Assembly: GCF_034190915.1 (NCBI RefSeq)
Contig: NW_026947484.1
Span: forward strand, 83,027,982-83,091,981
DNA: 64,000 nucleotides
DNA from: Cavia porcellus
Lineage: Eukaryota > Chordata > Mammalia > Rodentia > Caviidae
Direction of reading: 5' to 3'
Shown here: in pieces, positions 1 to 11,731 of the stretch
Layout of the letters: each line of letters starts with the position of its first letter
How positions within the stretch are numbered: position 1 is the first letter of the stretch
Made by a program: the position numbers and the translations under genes
Notes under the pieces: generated by a model
What the model was told of the DNA's origin: nothing
The model's input: the letters and a program-made list of their open reading frames with translations, nothing else
Database searches by the model: none

Positions 1-534
1 AACATGGAAGCAACAGTTCTGTAACTACATGTTAAAAAGTGCCTATGGTTTGGCTGTCAGACCTCCAGGAAGTATCTAAAAGGCTAGAAATAAAGAAGGA
101 GATTATGAGTCCTGCATGTGCTTAGTGTGTGTGCGCACATGTGTGCATGCATGTATGTGGTTAGTGAGGAACTTGTCTTCTCTCCTAGAGCCTCCTTCAG
201 GCCCAGAATCTGTCATTAATTTTGTTTTCTATTTATTGCCTAAAGCACACATGCACACACAAGCATATCCTTCTTTACCACTGATACTTCAGGGTCTCCT
301 AGGATACTGCACAATTAATTGTGAATGGCTTTTTGTTTTTCTCCAATAAATGTTTAGCACTAAAGTGTCTGTAGGTGTCACTCTTAGCTCTGATCACAAC
401 TCTCCCAGCAGGAATTTAAGTGGGCCTTGGAGAAAGTATGGCCAATTGGCTTTTGAACTGGGAGCCCCGAGTAGAGCAAACAGAGGATGTCCTATCCATC
501 CATAAGTTTTGCTTCAAATTAACCCATTTGCCCA
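1..534. other. Unique DNA, no gene seen
   Basis: I see no exon, RNA gene or recognisable repeat here apart from a short GT-rich run near 125-160. The open frames across it have no recognisable domains and look like chance. Confidence 0.5.
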
Positions 535-960
535 TTCTCCAACTGTCTTACTTACTTTTCTCATCACTGGGACAAAATGCCAAACACTCAAAGTTAAAGG
601 TGGAAAGTTACTCAATTCACAGTTCATAGAAGCTTTAGTCTATCATCAGTTGGCTCCAAAGCAGGGCAGCATAGTAGAAAGGGACTCCAGAAAAGGAACA
701 GTTCATGATGGGCAGAAGGTAGCAAAGCAAGCAAGGGCCAACCATAGCTCTTTCTGTCCCTTATGTCTCATCCAGGCTAGGTAGAGCAGGCTACATAGTA
801 CCGATCCTTAATCCTAGTGTCTTTGACCCTATCATTGCCCCACGAAACAATTCCAGTGTCACCCACTCTAGATCTAGCCACCTCTGTAAAAGCCACACCT
901 ATGACTGCATAAGACTAGACACAAGTCATAACAGCAATTATCAGAGATTCTCTGTTCACT
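535..960 (-). mobile_element. MaLR-like LTR remnant, reverse orientation
   Basis: The left part (about 540-660) reads like the reverse complement of the 3' end of a rodent MaLR-type LTR: a segment resembling the 'gtcacagcaatg' end class, followed by text resembling the AATAAA-containing part. It is heavily diverged and I see no clear TG...CA ends or 5-bp target duplication. It could instead be another rodent interspersed repeat with a similar end. Confidence 0.35.
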
Positions 961-1225
961 TGTAGAGGCTCTTCCCTTCCAACTTCTAAATATACAGCAG
1001 TTCTGTTTCTGTTGAGGTTTGGTCCTAGGGGTTACTGGTATCAGAATACCGAGTGGTACACCTCAGATGTTTCAAAGCTCTGCACTGTGATTTTAGTTTC
1101 CTAAAGAGATTCAATAGCTAGGACATAATTCCATGGATACAGCGCCCCACTTGTGAGAAAAAGCTGAGATGCACAGTTACTATCCCTATACCACTGGCGA
1201 CTTGGTGGAATTTTGAAACTGAGTT

Positions 1226-1277
1226 CTGTCTGTCTCTGTCTCTGTCTCTGTCTCTGTCTCTCTCTGTCTCTCTCTCT
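1226..1277. repeat. (CTGT)n/(CT)n microsatellite
   Basis: A run of TGTC/TCTC units directly abuts the B1-type SINE on its right. Such runs often grow from SINE tails. Confidence 0.9.
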
Positions 1278-1284
1278 AAAAGTT

Positions 1285-1405
1285 TCATTATATAGAGGCT
1301 GACTTTGAGTTTACTCTGTAGCTCAGGGTGGTCTTGAACTCAAGGCCATCCTCCTGCCTCAGTTTCCCAAATGCTGGTAGTATAGTCCTGTGCCACCACA
1401 CCCTC
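1285..1405 (-). mobile_element. B1-type 7SL-derived SINE, minus strand
   Basis: Reading the plus strand, the order is 'gctcagggtggtcttgaact', 'cctcctgcctcagtttccc', 'aatgctgg' and 'ccaccacaccc'. This is the reverse complement of a 7SL-derived monomer (rodent B1). It is diverged and therefore old. The CT-rich microsatellite at its left marks the tail side. Confidence 0.75.
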
Positions 1406-2108
1406 TTTTATTCTCACAAACAAACAGCATCAGAAACATTAGAAAGAAGGGCGATGCTAGCATTCTTTCCATTGTATTTATGGCTCACACTGAAGCAAGG
1501 AATGCTAAAAATTCTCTGACAAGAATTGCAGGTATTAGTACATTGACTGACACACACGTGGGAGCTTCCTACAGTACTGGTGTAGAAGAGGTGCCCAAGA
1601 TTGCCAGTGTCATTAGACACAGGAGCTCTTTTTGTTTTAGTTTTGAGCTCCATGTAAGGGGGAAACATTACTTTCTGCCAAGACAGACTGGTTTTCCTGG
1701 TGAAGGCAGTGCTTGTAGTTTGTGGCAAGACCATCCCACCAAAACCCAAACAGGCCTGAGTCTACTGTAAGGTGATGACAATAGATCTGTGTCCTAGGGC
1801 AAAGAACACCCAAGAAAGACACGGGAATGGCTATAATACTGTGTTAACAGTGAGCATTCAGAGCCTAGATGTGCGGGAAATGTTTTAAATGCTGAGCTCA
1901 AGTTCAAATGGGAAAAAATAGTCATATTTCTTCTACATATCACTTTTTTTGATTTCTTTGTTTCTGTTCATGGCACCAGGATTCTCCTAATGTTAAAAAC
2001 AAGAATTCCCTGAATCCTCCTTCTTCTTCATCTTTTATGTTCGATCAGCAGTCACATTTGCCAATTTCACTTGCTCTTGTAAATTTTGCTTAACTGTCTT
2101 TTTATGAG
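1406..2108. other. Unique DNA, no gene seen
   Basis: Open frames of up to 126 codons occur on both strands (1390-1770 plus, 1414-1749 minus), but they overlap each other and show no domain or splice pattern I recognise. Confidence 0.45.

Positions 2109-2152
<44 letters not shown>
2109..2152. repeat. (CA)n microsatellite
   Basis: About 21 CA dinucleotides with only one interruption near the left end. The run is long enough to be polymorphic. Confidence 0.97.
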
Positions 2153-2153
<1 letters not shown>

Positions 2154-2719
2154 AGGTTCCCTATCCTCCCGCTTTCTGTTGTTGGCTCTTTAACTCTGAC
2201 TTCTATTGAATGGCCTTTCTATCTCAGATCTCTTTCTGCCAGTCGCTGACGTGCACAACCACAAGTCTAACAGTCTGTCAGGTTACTTACTTCCTTAGAA
2301 ATCTTTAGCAACTCTTCACTGAACAGTGAAGTCCAGATTCTTTATTCAAGGACGATATACCCATTGAAGGAAAAAATCCATTTAATTAATATTTTTCTTC
2401 TTTCATAGTGCCCAGGGCTCCAAAGTATTTGCTGATTTGAATTCAAATGAATGAGAATCAGGGCAATAGATGTCGCCTCAGCTCTTGACTAGCTCCTCTC
2501 AAAAATGTTAAGTTTTTCAGCCACTAATCAGCTTTTTGAGTGGTGCTTTTGAAACCCTTCTCAACAGGTTTAAGGTAAGGAGCAACTCCCTACCTCTACT
2601 GATATGAGGAAGACTCATAACACGTTAAAATCTTTTGTGAAAATAATTTTCCCAAATGCTGTTTCAACTTTGACAATTTGTATCCATGATATAGAAGAAG
2701 GGCTTGAGTTGTTTAACAG
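2153..2719. other. Unique DNA, no gene seen
   Basis: Nothing beyond AT-rich sequence is recognisable here. Confidence 0.45.
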
Positions 2720-3005
2720 AATTTTGATATTTGTATCAGCTAGGTTGTGCTGCAATAATAATCTCCATATTTTATTGGTTTATGACAACAAGGTATTTCT
2801 CACTAACATCACATGTCCCTTAAGGTCAGCTGTGTTCTGTGTTTCGTTGTCTGCCCTAAGAGTCAGACTGACAGGGTAGCCTTTCTCTGAAATTGTCAGC
2901 TATTGCAACAAAGAGTAAAAATGAATAAAAATCTCCATCTGGGCATGATTTTTTTAAAAAATTTCCCCCCATTTCACTGGCCAGAGCAAGCCACATGGAG
3001 AGTCT
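2720..3005 (+). mobile_element. Ancient interspersed repeat, family not fixed
   Basis: 'cagctaggttgtgctgcaa', then 'tttatgacaacaaggtattt', then 'ccagagcaagccacatgg' follow the order of a widespread old mammalian repeat, whose consensus has similar blocks near its two ends. Sequence between the blocks has been lost or diverged. I do not name the family. Confidence 0.35.
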
Positions 3006-3074
3006 GATGTAAATGAGGCTGCTTATGCCTCTCCTCTAGTGTTACCAGAGAGCTCCTAAAGTGGTTCAGCAAAT

Positions 3075-3420
3075 AGTCATTACCGGGGTTTTGGGCTGCT
3101 TGTGTCTCCTTCTGGAGTTAGAGTCCAGGTTCCTCTCATCTCAGAGAAAGAATTCAAAGAAATGAGTAAAAAGCAGTGATAAAGTTTATTTGAAAAAGTA
3201 AAAGGGAAGAGTGAAGAAGAAACTGGCTCTGCAGGGGGAACATGGGCCGAGTACAGAGAGAAAAAGGAAGCCACAAGAGCAAGCTTCTTTTGGCATCTGT
3301 GTCCTGTTTAATTTCCAGGGAAACCCATGAGAACTACGTGTGGGTCCTGAGAAGCATCCTCAGGCTGACATCAGGTCTGGTCCATCCTAATCCCCCCCAA
3401 TCTCTCCTGTTCAGGGCTTG
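3075..3420 (-). mobile_element. ERV LTR-like R/U5 piece, minus strand
   Basis: On the minus strand an AATAAA signal (plus-strand 'tttatt' near 3186-3191) is followed by a U5-like stretch containing a 'gaattctttctctgag' block at about 3136-3157. This arrangement is common in class I endogenous retrovirus LTRs. I could not find matching TG/CA ends, a target duplication or a clear primer-binding site. It may be a solo LTR or a fragment. No reading frame is involved. Confidence 0.35.
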
Positions 3421-3704
3421 AGAACTATTCTGTGCACACATTCCTGGATCTTTGTAATTAACAGGTCAAGGCTACTTCCCCAGCCAGCTTTGCCACATCC
3501 AAATCTCCTGTGTCACTAGACTAGATCAACAAATCCTTGTGAACAAGGAAAAAACCTACTGTACCTTTTTGAAAATCAGTCTCTAGTTCTGACACTGTAC
3601 TTTGGAACATAACAGCTATCAGACTATCAGGCTTCAGTGAGAGTTGCTATTTAATACCCTGTTTTATATGTGTGGCCTCTGTAAGTGACACATTATGGTG
3701 TAGT

Positions 3705-3880
3705 AGAAATAGTTCAGATTCTAAAATCCCAAATTGCCACTTAACTAGTGCAGAGTTTAGAGAAAGCTAATTGTCTTATTTGAAAATGCCACTTACTCAT
3801 TTGTAAAACAGAATCTACAACAGTGTTTTCCTAATGGTTGTTGTCAGATTTGACATTCAGTGACTGTTAGCTTCATTCTT
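3705..3880 (+). mobile_element. MIR SINE remnant
   Basis: The order 'gattctaaa...', 'cacttaactagtg', 'gaaaatgcca...catttgtaaaac' and 'ttgttgtcagat' follows the MIR core and 3' half, where a clinical-chart-like 'cacttactagctgtgtgac...ctcatctgtaaaat' block is typical. It is strongly diverged, as expected for an element older than the placental radiation. Confidence 0.5.
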
Positions 3881-4914
3881 GTATCTTGGAGTGAAAGAGA
3901 CAAAACTCTGTAAGAGATGATAATGTTCTGAAAACTTGGGGTAATTTGCAAAGTCATTCCAAGATTGACATTTCTTAAAAACCTCAGATGAGTAATCCTA
4001 TAAGGTCAGATAATAAAATAAACTCCATATTTTGGTCACAAAATACTATTCGAAGCCTCAGAACTATCAAAAGGAGAAGTGTTAAAATTTATATGGGGTT
4101 TTATGGTTAAACCTGGAACCTAATACTATTTTTAAAATAATGACTAGAAGTAGGAAAATATCCTGTCATTTCAAAGGTGTCAGCATTTTTATTTGTTTCT
4201 CTGGAGCTAAAGATTTAGAATTTATCTTTTAAGGCTGCTTTCCCATTGTTTTGAGCAAACATCTACAACCAAAACACCAAAGCAGCCCTTTCTGGCCCTA
4301 CATGGTGCAAATGTAAATCAAAGCTCCTTTTCAGATATGCTGAGGCTGAGGGCAGAGCTCTCCAACAGGAAGCCTGACAAGTCCTAGAAGCATTTGGCTT
4401 GATCCATTTATAATGTGTAGAAGCATATAGCTAACAGAGACAAACAACAAGATGATATGTGAGGTACCAGGATTTTTTTTTGAAAACTCAGAACAATCTG
4501 TCATGGTCTCATGCTCCCATATGGGAACAATGACTTTGGTCCTAGCGAGGGGTTCTGCCTTTTGGCCAGGGTGTTCCTCTTTATGGCTGCAGGAGCTTCA
4601 CCAGCCTGCTTTCCTGGCTGATGTTAACTGTGTGGCCTGATATAAGTTGGAATTCTGGTTCTAGACAGGAATCAGCTAAACTCATCTGTGCAAATCATCA
4701 AGAATTTATAGATTAGTTTTTCTAAATCACCACTCCAGTCCTGCTAAAGATCCTGTAAATATCTCAAATGCCACAAACCCTATTACAGCTGGATTTTGTG
4801 TGTTCCATGATCTCGATACAGTCGGTTTTCCCTCTCCTTTACCCTCCTCTACTGGCCATTCCTTTAAGGTCCCTCCAAGTATCCTGACATCACTTTATTC
4901 AGGACTGTCAGTAA
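3881..4914. other. Unique DNA, no gene seen
   Basis: An open frame at 4452-4640 has no recognisable domain. The block from about 4230 to 4400 looks less eroded than its surroundings and might be a conserved non-coding element, but only an alignment could show this. Confidence 0.4.
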
Positions 4915-5100
4915 TTCAGCCAGCTTTACTGGGTGCCACATGGCATGCATATGAATTAGGGATATCACCACCATGTTACAAATGATAAAATTGAGGTAGA
5001 AAGAAATAAGATAACTTGTCCAGGTCATATAGTGTAAAGTCGTGGTGCAGAGATTTGAAGTTTGATATGTCTGATACCACAGCTCACTGTATTTTCGAGA
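4915..5100 (+). mobile_element. MIR SINE remnant
   Basis: 'gttacaaatgataaaattgaggtagaaag' and 'cttgtccaggtcatatagt' (within 4974-5035) correspond to the MIR 3' half ('attttacagatgaggaaactgaggc...cttgcccaaggtcacaca'). The 5' part is poorly kept. Confidence 0.6.
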
Positions 5101-7180
5101 CATCATATTGCTTCTCTCAGTCCTTTGATAAGATTATCTTTTCTCTGATCAATTACATTCTTGCTAATCTAAGAGTTTTCTAATTCATATCAGACACCAA
5201 CTCTTCTATTAAATCTTCCTTGACTTCCATCATGTTCTCACTGTCTTCCAACTAACCACCAGTTTGAAAATAGTGTTAAAAAACCTCTTCTTTTTCTTAA
5301 ATACTCAAGGGAGTTGTTACCATATTTGATCATTTTTTTTTTCTGTTCAGACAATAATATCTATACCCACTTGCCCCTAAAAATTTAGCACTGGGTCTTG
5401 TGGTTAGCAAGCCCCAGTATATGCTTGCTTTGAAAATTATCTGAAAGATGATTGTTACTCTCCTCTAATGCCCAGCCAATTTTTGTCTGGCGGCTTTTAC
5501 AGGCGGCATGGCTTGTCTGATTCAATCCAAGGACGTCAACTGTAAATGACCACCAGTTCTGATATATACCTGTGTTCCAGATTGGACAGCACAGTTTGCC
5601 TGGTCCAGTGGACAATAGTTAATGTTACAGAAATTATGGCGACTGACTCTCTTTGTTTCCTATATGAACACTCCAGTGTTCTTTTTGGAAAGAAGCAGAT
5701 AAAACACCCACCCAGTTCTCTCTGTTCATCTTGAACAAAGCCGTGAAGCAGCTCATTGCTGGTCTTTCTGTGGTGTCCAGGCAGGTGTCAGGTAGGTTTG
5801 CATAACCCTGGGCTGGGGAAGATAATAATGACAGCTCATTAATGTTACTCTTAAAAATACTTGGTGTGATTTTGGTGAAGCGAGGCTTGAGATTAGTTAT
5901 CATGTAACACTTCCTGGTATCCGTTTTTCATGCTGGAATCAATGGAGGCACACAGTATTGCTCCCTCTCAAAAAAACCCAACCTACCAAACAAAAAGCCC
6001 CCAAAACAAAACATGAAAACAAAAAGCCATCCAAAGTAACTACATTTTCCTCTTTTTAAATCTTTTATTCTTAACTCCTTTTATAATACTATTTATGCTA
6101 TGTATGTGAGATGTTTCAGATTTATTGAGTCTCTGTCTATATTATTTATAATGACATCTTCTTTGTGACATCTTCTATGTATGTGTACCTTTTAATGATA
6201 GGATTGGTATTGTTCAGCAGATGTCAGAAGCCTATTTGTCCTTCTTTTTTAGATTTCACTTTGGATATTTTCCACTGACCTCCATTCAAGTTCACTGATC
6301 CCTCCTCTCCTGTGTGCTACCTGCTCTTTAGTCCTTAGAATTAATTTTTGTTTATGTTATTATACCTTCTCAATTATAGAAATTCCATTTGGTTTTTGAA
6401 TAATATTCATCTCTTTGCATATTTATGTATGTATATTTTATGTATGTATTTTACATATTTTATTTATGTATAAAAAATGTAAAGATTGAAGTAAGTAAGA
6501 TTTATCACCAGAGAAGAGCACATTCCTTCTCCTCTTAGATAATTAGCAAGGGATCTCATGTGAAATGTATCAGATCTTTAATATATGATTCCACTTAGTA
6601 GTTGTGAAAGGCCTAGAATTATTAGAATTTTTGTTTTCTATTGGTAAGGAATTATTTGAGGACAGGGATAGCAGGTTATGAACTCTGGGTACTTAAGAGA
6701 TTCTGAAGATTTCTTTCTGCTTTTGAGGATGACCAAGGGTTTGTTGAATTGTGAGGCTTTCTCTGCTTTATTGTCTGAATGTACTACTTTTGGGTTTCTA
6801 GAGAGTTCTTGTTACTCTCTCTTTTTGACTTTCTGAACTTTGTTAGGTTTTTCTTTCTTTCTAACCTGTACCTAACAAGTGAAGGCTTGGATCATCTACT
6901 GGAGCATCTGAAAGGACTTCTGTCAGTTCTGTTTTCTACAGCTTTTAGATGGGCCCTTCTTGACTTCAAGAACTTACCATGTGCTTCACATGGAATTTTC
7001 CTTGGCTCTTCTGTCCTGCCCCCATCTGTCAGTGTATATTAAATCTTTCACTTTGAGGAGGATGGTAGAAAACATTTGATAGATGAATATGGACACATTG
7101 TGTGGCTAGCAATCCTAAAGACTAATTTTTCACCACTCTCCACATGCAGCTTTTAAACGTTTAAAAAGTATATCTTGCTT
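5101..7180. other. AT-rich unique DNA, no gene seen
   Basis: The stretch is rich in short TATG/TTTA runs (for example 6410-6480). Open frames at 5385-5615 and 6779-7042 have no domain I recognise. Confidence 0.4.
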
Positions 7181-7185
7181 ATTGA

Positions 7186-7427
7186 TTCCTATTGTCTGGT
7201 TTGAAGTCCTGTAACACTTCCATTGTTTGGTTTTGATTGGTTTTATTATGTTTCATTTTGGTTGATTTTCCTATGGACAGCCACTTTGAAGAAAACAAAA
7301 ACATGATAGTAGCCGTGGTGATTTCCTATTATCCTATTTTGAAGTCCTGTATTGCTTCCATTGTTCTGTTCTGATTAGCTTTATGCTGTTTTATTTTGTT
7401 TGTTTTTTTTCTCTTAAAAAAAGAAAT
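7186..7427 (+). mobile_element. 3' end of a local-family L1, 5'-truncated
   Basis: Two diverged copies of a repeat whose anchor is 'tttgaagtcctgta' (at about 7200 and 7337, some 137 bp apart) are followed by a T-rich stretch and an A run at 7416-7422. The same repeat occurs about six times in the half-L1 3' UTR (25.9-26.7 kb) and once near the end of the L1 at 19,944, where it is also followed by a T-rich stretch and an A tail. I therefore read this as an old, strongly 5'-truncated insertion of the same family. No target duplication is clear. Confidence 0.6.
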
Positions 7428-7773
7428 ACACCTTTCTCTTCCTTTTGCCTACATAAGATGGCTTTCTCTTCCTCCTACTTTTCTGCCACGGCTGAAAGCA
7501 GTTATGTGTCTTTTTATAACAGGCTATTGCCTTCTAGAATTTAGTTCATCTATGTTTTTTACTCTATTTTCAGATATTTGTTAGAGATATTTAAAAAATT
7601 GTCATTTTTGTTTACCTTTTTATTCTGTTGGAATGAAAACTATATTCCTTTCATTTTCTATATTTTAATTGATGGTAAAATATGAATATTATTCTGATTT
7701 ATAAGTATACTATGATTTATTTAACTATTACCTCAGAGTTGGGATTTCAGAATGTTTAAAACTTCCCATAATA

Positions 7774-7861
7774 GGGCTGGGGATTTGTTTCAGTTGTGTA
7801 AGTACCTGCCTGGCAAGTGCAAGGTCCTGAGTTTGACCCCCAGTACTGAAAACAAAACAAA
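7774..7861 (+). mobile_element. ID-type SINE with diverged target duplication
   Basis: It begins 'gggctggggatttg' and carries 'ctgcctggcaagtgcaaggt', a B-box-like 'gagtttgacccc' and a short A-rich tail. The left flank (about 7757-7773, 'taaaacttcccataat') and right flank (about 7862-7878, 'taaactctccacaataa') look like a mutated target site duplication. The A box is altered, so it is unlikely to be transcribed by Pol III. Confidence 0.8.
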
Positions 7862-7879
7862 TAAACTCTCCACAATAAT

Positions 7880-10094
7880 GAATAACCTTGCAAGAAAAAT
7901 CTAGGGTTGTAACTCATAGTGACTTTCCCCTATTATTTTCAAAATACCTATTCTTGTAAGAGGTGAGTGGTGTAAGGGAAAAATAACTGAACATGTTAGA
8001 AGTCTGCTACACTGAATTTGTGTTCTCCAGAACTGATGAATGAATTCTAAGTAATAAAGGAGGTAAGCAATAGGAAATATTTATTAAAGGAGAGAGACAT
8101 AATGCCTGAGAGACAAGAGGTCCTGAATGGGTTCTTGAGGATTCCACTTTTTAGGGGAAGTTTTGTAAGGCACAACCATGTGAGTATAATGTGGGTTAAG
8201 GCTATGATCAGTCAGTAAGATTGCAAGTATAGCCGCGTAGGTAATATGGATCCAACAGGGAATAAATCAGGTAAGAACATGGAAGGAACAAAGAACTTTG
8301 CAAGAAGGGATGAGTCTGAGGGTCTTGGTTGCCTACCATGAAGACTGATATCTATCTAGTCTTTATTAGGCCAGGTGTTATCACTGAAGGTCTGCTCATT
8401 TTGTCTTTGAGTCCTGACCTTCAATAGATGCACCTCTGGCCACAGTTGTAATGAGTTTTCATCTTCTGCACTGACTCAGGCACTATCTGGCTGCCTATAA
8501 CATTTTTACCTAACTTGGCACATTGGTTATATTTTGATTCTTTATCACTAGTGTGCTTATTTTGTGAAAATTTGATGAGCTACGTGCTTACATTTTTTTC
8601 TTATTTGTTTGTATATTGAATTTCAATAAAATTTACTTAAAATTTTATTGGGTTATTATGTTTGCACACAGTTTTATTCCTTGTAAGAATGATTTGTTAA
8701 TGTTTTTGGGCTGATCATTTAAATTAAATAATTTGACTCTCTTATAGTTTATTTGTTCACCTAAAATTTGGACTATAAACTTCATCAAATACATGAATAA
8801 AATGAACAAAATCACTTGAAAATATTTTGAAAACCATGGAATCATATACAACTGCAGGAATCATCTTTGTACTTCTGTGAGTTTGATGCACACACAAGTC
8901 TGGGTACTGTGCCATAGCCAAGAAAGGCTGAGTACCCAGAGAAGGCACAGTGTGTGAACTTCTGACTTTTGGAATCCTCTTATGGTCATCAAAAACTCTG
9001 TATCATTTCAAGTCATTGTTCTTTCTGTTCTCCCTGTTCTTCATCTCTAGGGAGAAGGGTCAGCCAGGAAGAGCATCTTCCCTTACTCTTGGTGGTAAGG
9101 TGCCACGATTTGGACCATCATGTGTTTGTTTACTCCCCACAAAATAATGATTTCATCTATTTTATGCACAGAATCAAAATAAGCAAAGACAGCAAAAACT
9201 TTGTGGACAAGAAACAAAGAAATAGGTTAATGTTTCTTAGAGAGTATTTTAGTAATCATTTGCATGAATGATGTTAGAATGAAAAAAACCCAGGTGAAAA
9301 TAACCAGTAGGGTGTCTGGAATACTTTAGGCCTTCAGTCAATGAAATAAATCATACTTTTCTCATTCACTCAGATCATCTTTGCTTTTGTTTCAGTGAAA
9401 ATGTACTTTTTAAGAGCTCTCTCCCAAGACTCCCTGGCCTAAAATGAATTCCATTTAGTTAACTAACCACAGAGGAGAGGCAAAGCAGAGGGGCCTTGTG
9501 ATATAACCTCTAGAGAGGACTCTATTCTCGGAGCTGGAAAAGCACTTTTGAGCCCACTCATCAGAATGGGACAATGTTTGGTGTGAGGCATCATTACTGT
9601 AAACTCAGGCAAAGTACAGCCTAATCACAGTTTACCAAGGAAAGAGGAAGAAAAAGTTGCAATTCTCTTGTAAAAATCAATAGTGCTTCCCCTGAATGAT
9701 GCTTCTTCCCTGGGAAGTCTTTTCTTGACTATCCTTTTCAGGGGTTTCCAACAACTTAATCAAACATCACAAAATCTGTACTAGAAAAATTGTCTTGAAA
9801 GTTCTCTGAGTCAGTTACCTGAGTACCTATCTATAGTAGAGGAGATGGTACAATCTTTATTTGGTGCCTTGAAAATATTTACCAGCCTTCTAATACTGAC
9901 AAGGCTTCTCAGAATCATGAGCTGTAAGAATTATGAAGAATCTCTGACATGTTTCTTCTGTACAGTGTCTTTCTCTGGAACTAAAGACTACAGTCTGAAT
10001 TATTAATCTGAAGCCTCTAACTTAGGTAGGACCCATGATAGAATGATAGAGGAGCATTTTCCAGGACTGGCAAATCAAACTCTATGGCATCACA
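7880..10094. other. Unique DNA, no gene seen
   Basis: Overlapping open frames at 8950-9147 and 8969-9271 lack domains. A short stretch at 9600-9660 looks undegraded, but nothing identifies it. Confidence 0.4.
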
Positions 10095-10420
10095 TTAATC
10101 TGTTTAGTTGTCATAACAAAATGTCACAGACCGGGTGTCTTAAATAACAAAAATGTATTCTCTATGGTTCTACATGCTATAATTCTAAAACATAGGTGCC
10201 ATTTGTGTTAGTTTATGAGTAAAGTCTTTGGCTTTTCAGTGTGTCCTTACCTGGCCCTTCCTCTTAAGGGCTCCCTTGTCCCCTTCCTCCTTTATAGTGA
10301 CATCAGTCCCATGGTTATGACCTCACTTAATTAAACCTCTTAATGCCCATCTCCACACACTATCACTTCAGGAGCTAGAACTTTGATATATGAATTTGAG
10401 GCTACATGAATGATGAAACA
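10095..10420 (-). mobile_element. MLT1/MaLR-type LTR, minus strand
   Basis: The plus strand shows 'gttgtcataacaaaatgtc', 'cacagaccgggtgtctt' and 'aacaaaaatgtattctctat', the reverse complement of the 3' end of an MLT1-like LTR ('...accacagactgg...' class). It is followed by 'tgacctcacttaatt' and 'cccatctccacacactatcac', also typical of the 5' half. It is an old solo LTR or fragment with no coding content. Confidence 0.55.
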
Positions 10421-11088
10421 AGTGGAAACGCTGCTATGCACAGGTGAGAATCTGAATGTCTCATAAATGCTACCAGACACCCTCCAGGCACCCAGTGAGA
10501 CAGGCCTTGTCTCGCTCATTGTATTTAATCTCTGTGTGACACACCATGCACACTCTCACAGCCTCATCCTACAGTGCTCACTGGTGGGTCCTGCTATTTT
10601 GGCTGCCTTTCTCTGCCCACTCAGTCACTTCCCCTAGCTCCTAGTCCATGTTAGTTCCTAAGATGTAGATGCCACTAGGAATTTTCCATTTGGTTTCTTT
10701 TTATTTTCCCCTAATCGCTCACTCTCCTGGATGAGCTCCTACTGATTCAATTCTCACTTCTCTCCCAACTCTCACTCCTGAATTCTAACTACCTGCTGGG
10801 AGCCTCCATTTAATGCTTTAGAATTTTGAAACTGAACTCATCATCTGTTTTCTCAGGACCTACTACCAACTCCCATTCTTGTCTTCCCAGGTTCTGAGTT
10901 ATTTTCAACTCTGCTCCTATCTTTCATATACATGTGGTCACTCAGAAAGTCCCACTGTCTCTTCACGTTGCTATTACTATTTATTTTTTCCCCATTGCTT
11001 CCATCAAATTTAGAGCATTAGTGAATTTAATTTAGGATGATAAAATAGGAAACTGACTCTCTTCTCACTTGAAAATATCTAAACTAAT
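10421..11088. other. Unique DNA, no gene seen
   Basis: A pyrimidine-rich stretch (10,500-10,930) may hold a further old repeat (L2-like), but I cannot place it. Confidence 0.4.
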
Positions 11089-11120
11089 GCTTGCTTCAGC
11101 AGCACACATACTAATACTAT
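11089..11120 (+). pseudogene. U6 snRNA 5'-end fragment
   Basis: 'gcttgcttcagcagcacaca' followed by 'tactaa' matches the first ~30 nt of U6 spliceosomal RNA with a few changes. The match stops after 'tactaatact', and the rest of U6 is absent. 5' U6 pieces arise when L1 reverse transcriptase switches template to U6 RNA, so this may be half of a chimeric retrogene. I see no recognisable partner downstream. A chance match is possible but less likely over this length. Confidence 0.5.
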
Positions 11121-11652
11121 CTAAAATATCCAAATATCATTTTCAGATAACCTATGTAATTTTGTGATCATTGTTCCTTATTAAAAACATTTTTCAGTAA
11201 CACAAATGACTAATGAGTTAATTTCTTCATGCTCCTTGATTGTGTTCACTAAACTTTTCATTGCAACTTTTCATCCATTCTCTGTATAGCTACATATATA
11301 TATGATTATAGATATATAGATATATGGATATTTAATTGCCCCTCATCCACTTTTTTCTCATAAATTCTATTTAAGAAACATTATTGGTGACTCCCCAACC
11401 TTCACTACTGCTATGGTATGGTAACAGGAAAATTAATATACTAGAGGAGAGATGGAATGGGTAATAATTGGTGCAGGGACCAATATCAAGTTTACCTGGG
11501 ACCCATATTTGTCCAATCAGACATAAAAGAAAGAATGCTCGTCCTTGACTGCTGCACAGGTATTTTTCCACTATGAACAAGGAAGTACTTTGAGGATGTA
11601 AGGTTGTTGTCCTAGTATCTGTTGTTTCTAGCTTCCTTATAAGTAAAATTAA
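11121..11652. other. Unique AT-rich DNA, no gene seen
   Basis: It contains TATA-rich runs (11,290-11,330) and nothing else recognisable. Confidence 0.4.
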
Positions 11653-11731
11653 AGGATCAGGCTCTAGTGGTTCAGTGCTTGTCTAGTGTGCACAATGTTT
11701 TGAGTTCAATCCTTGGTATTACACACAGGGA
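11653..11731 (+). mobile_element. ID-type SINE, diverged
   Basis: 'aggatcaggctctagtggtt' with 'cagtgcttgtctagtgtgca' and a B-box-like 'gagttcaatccttggtatt' keeps the ID order. The A box is disrupted and the tail reduced, so this is an old copy. Confidence 0.65.
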
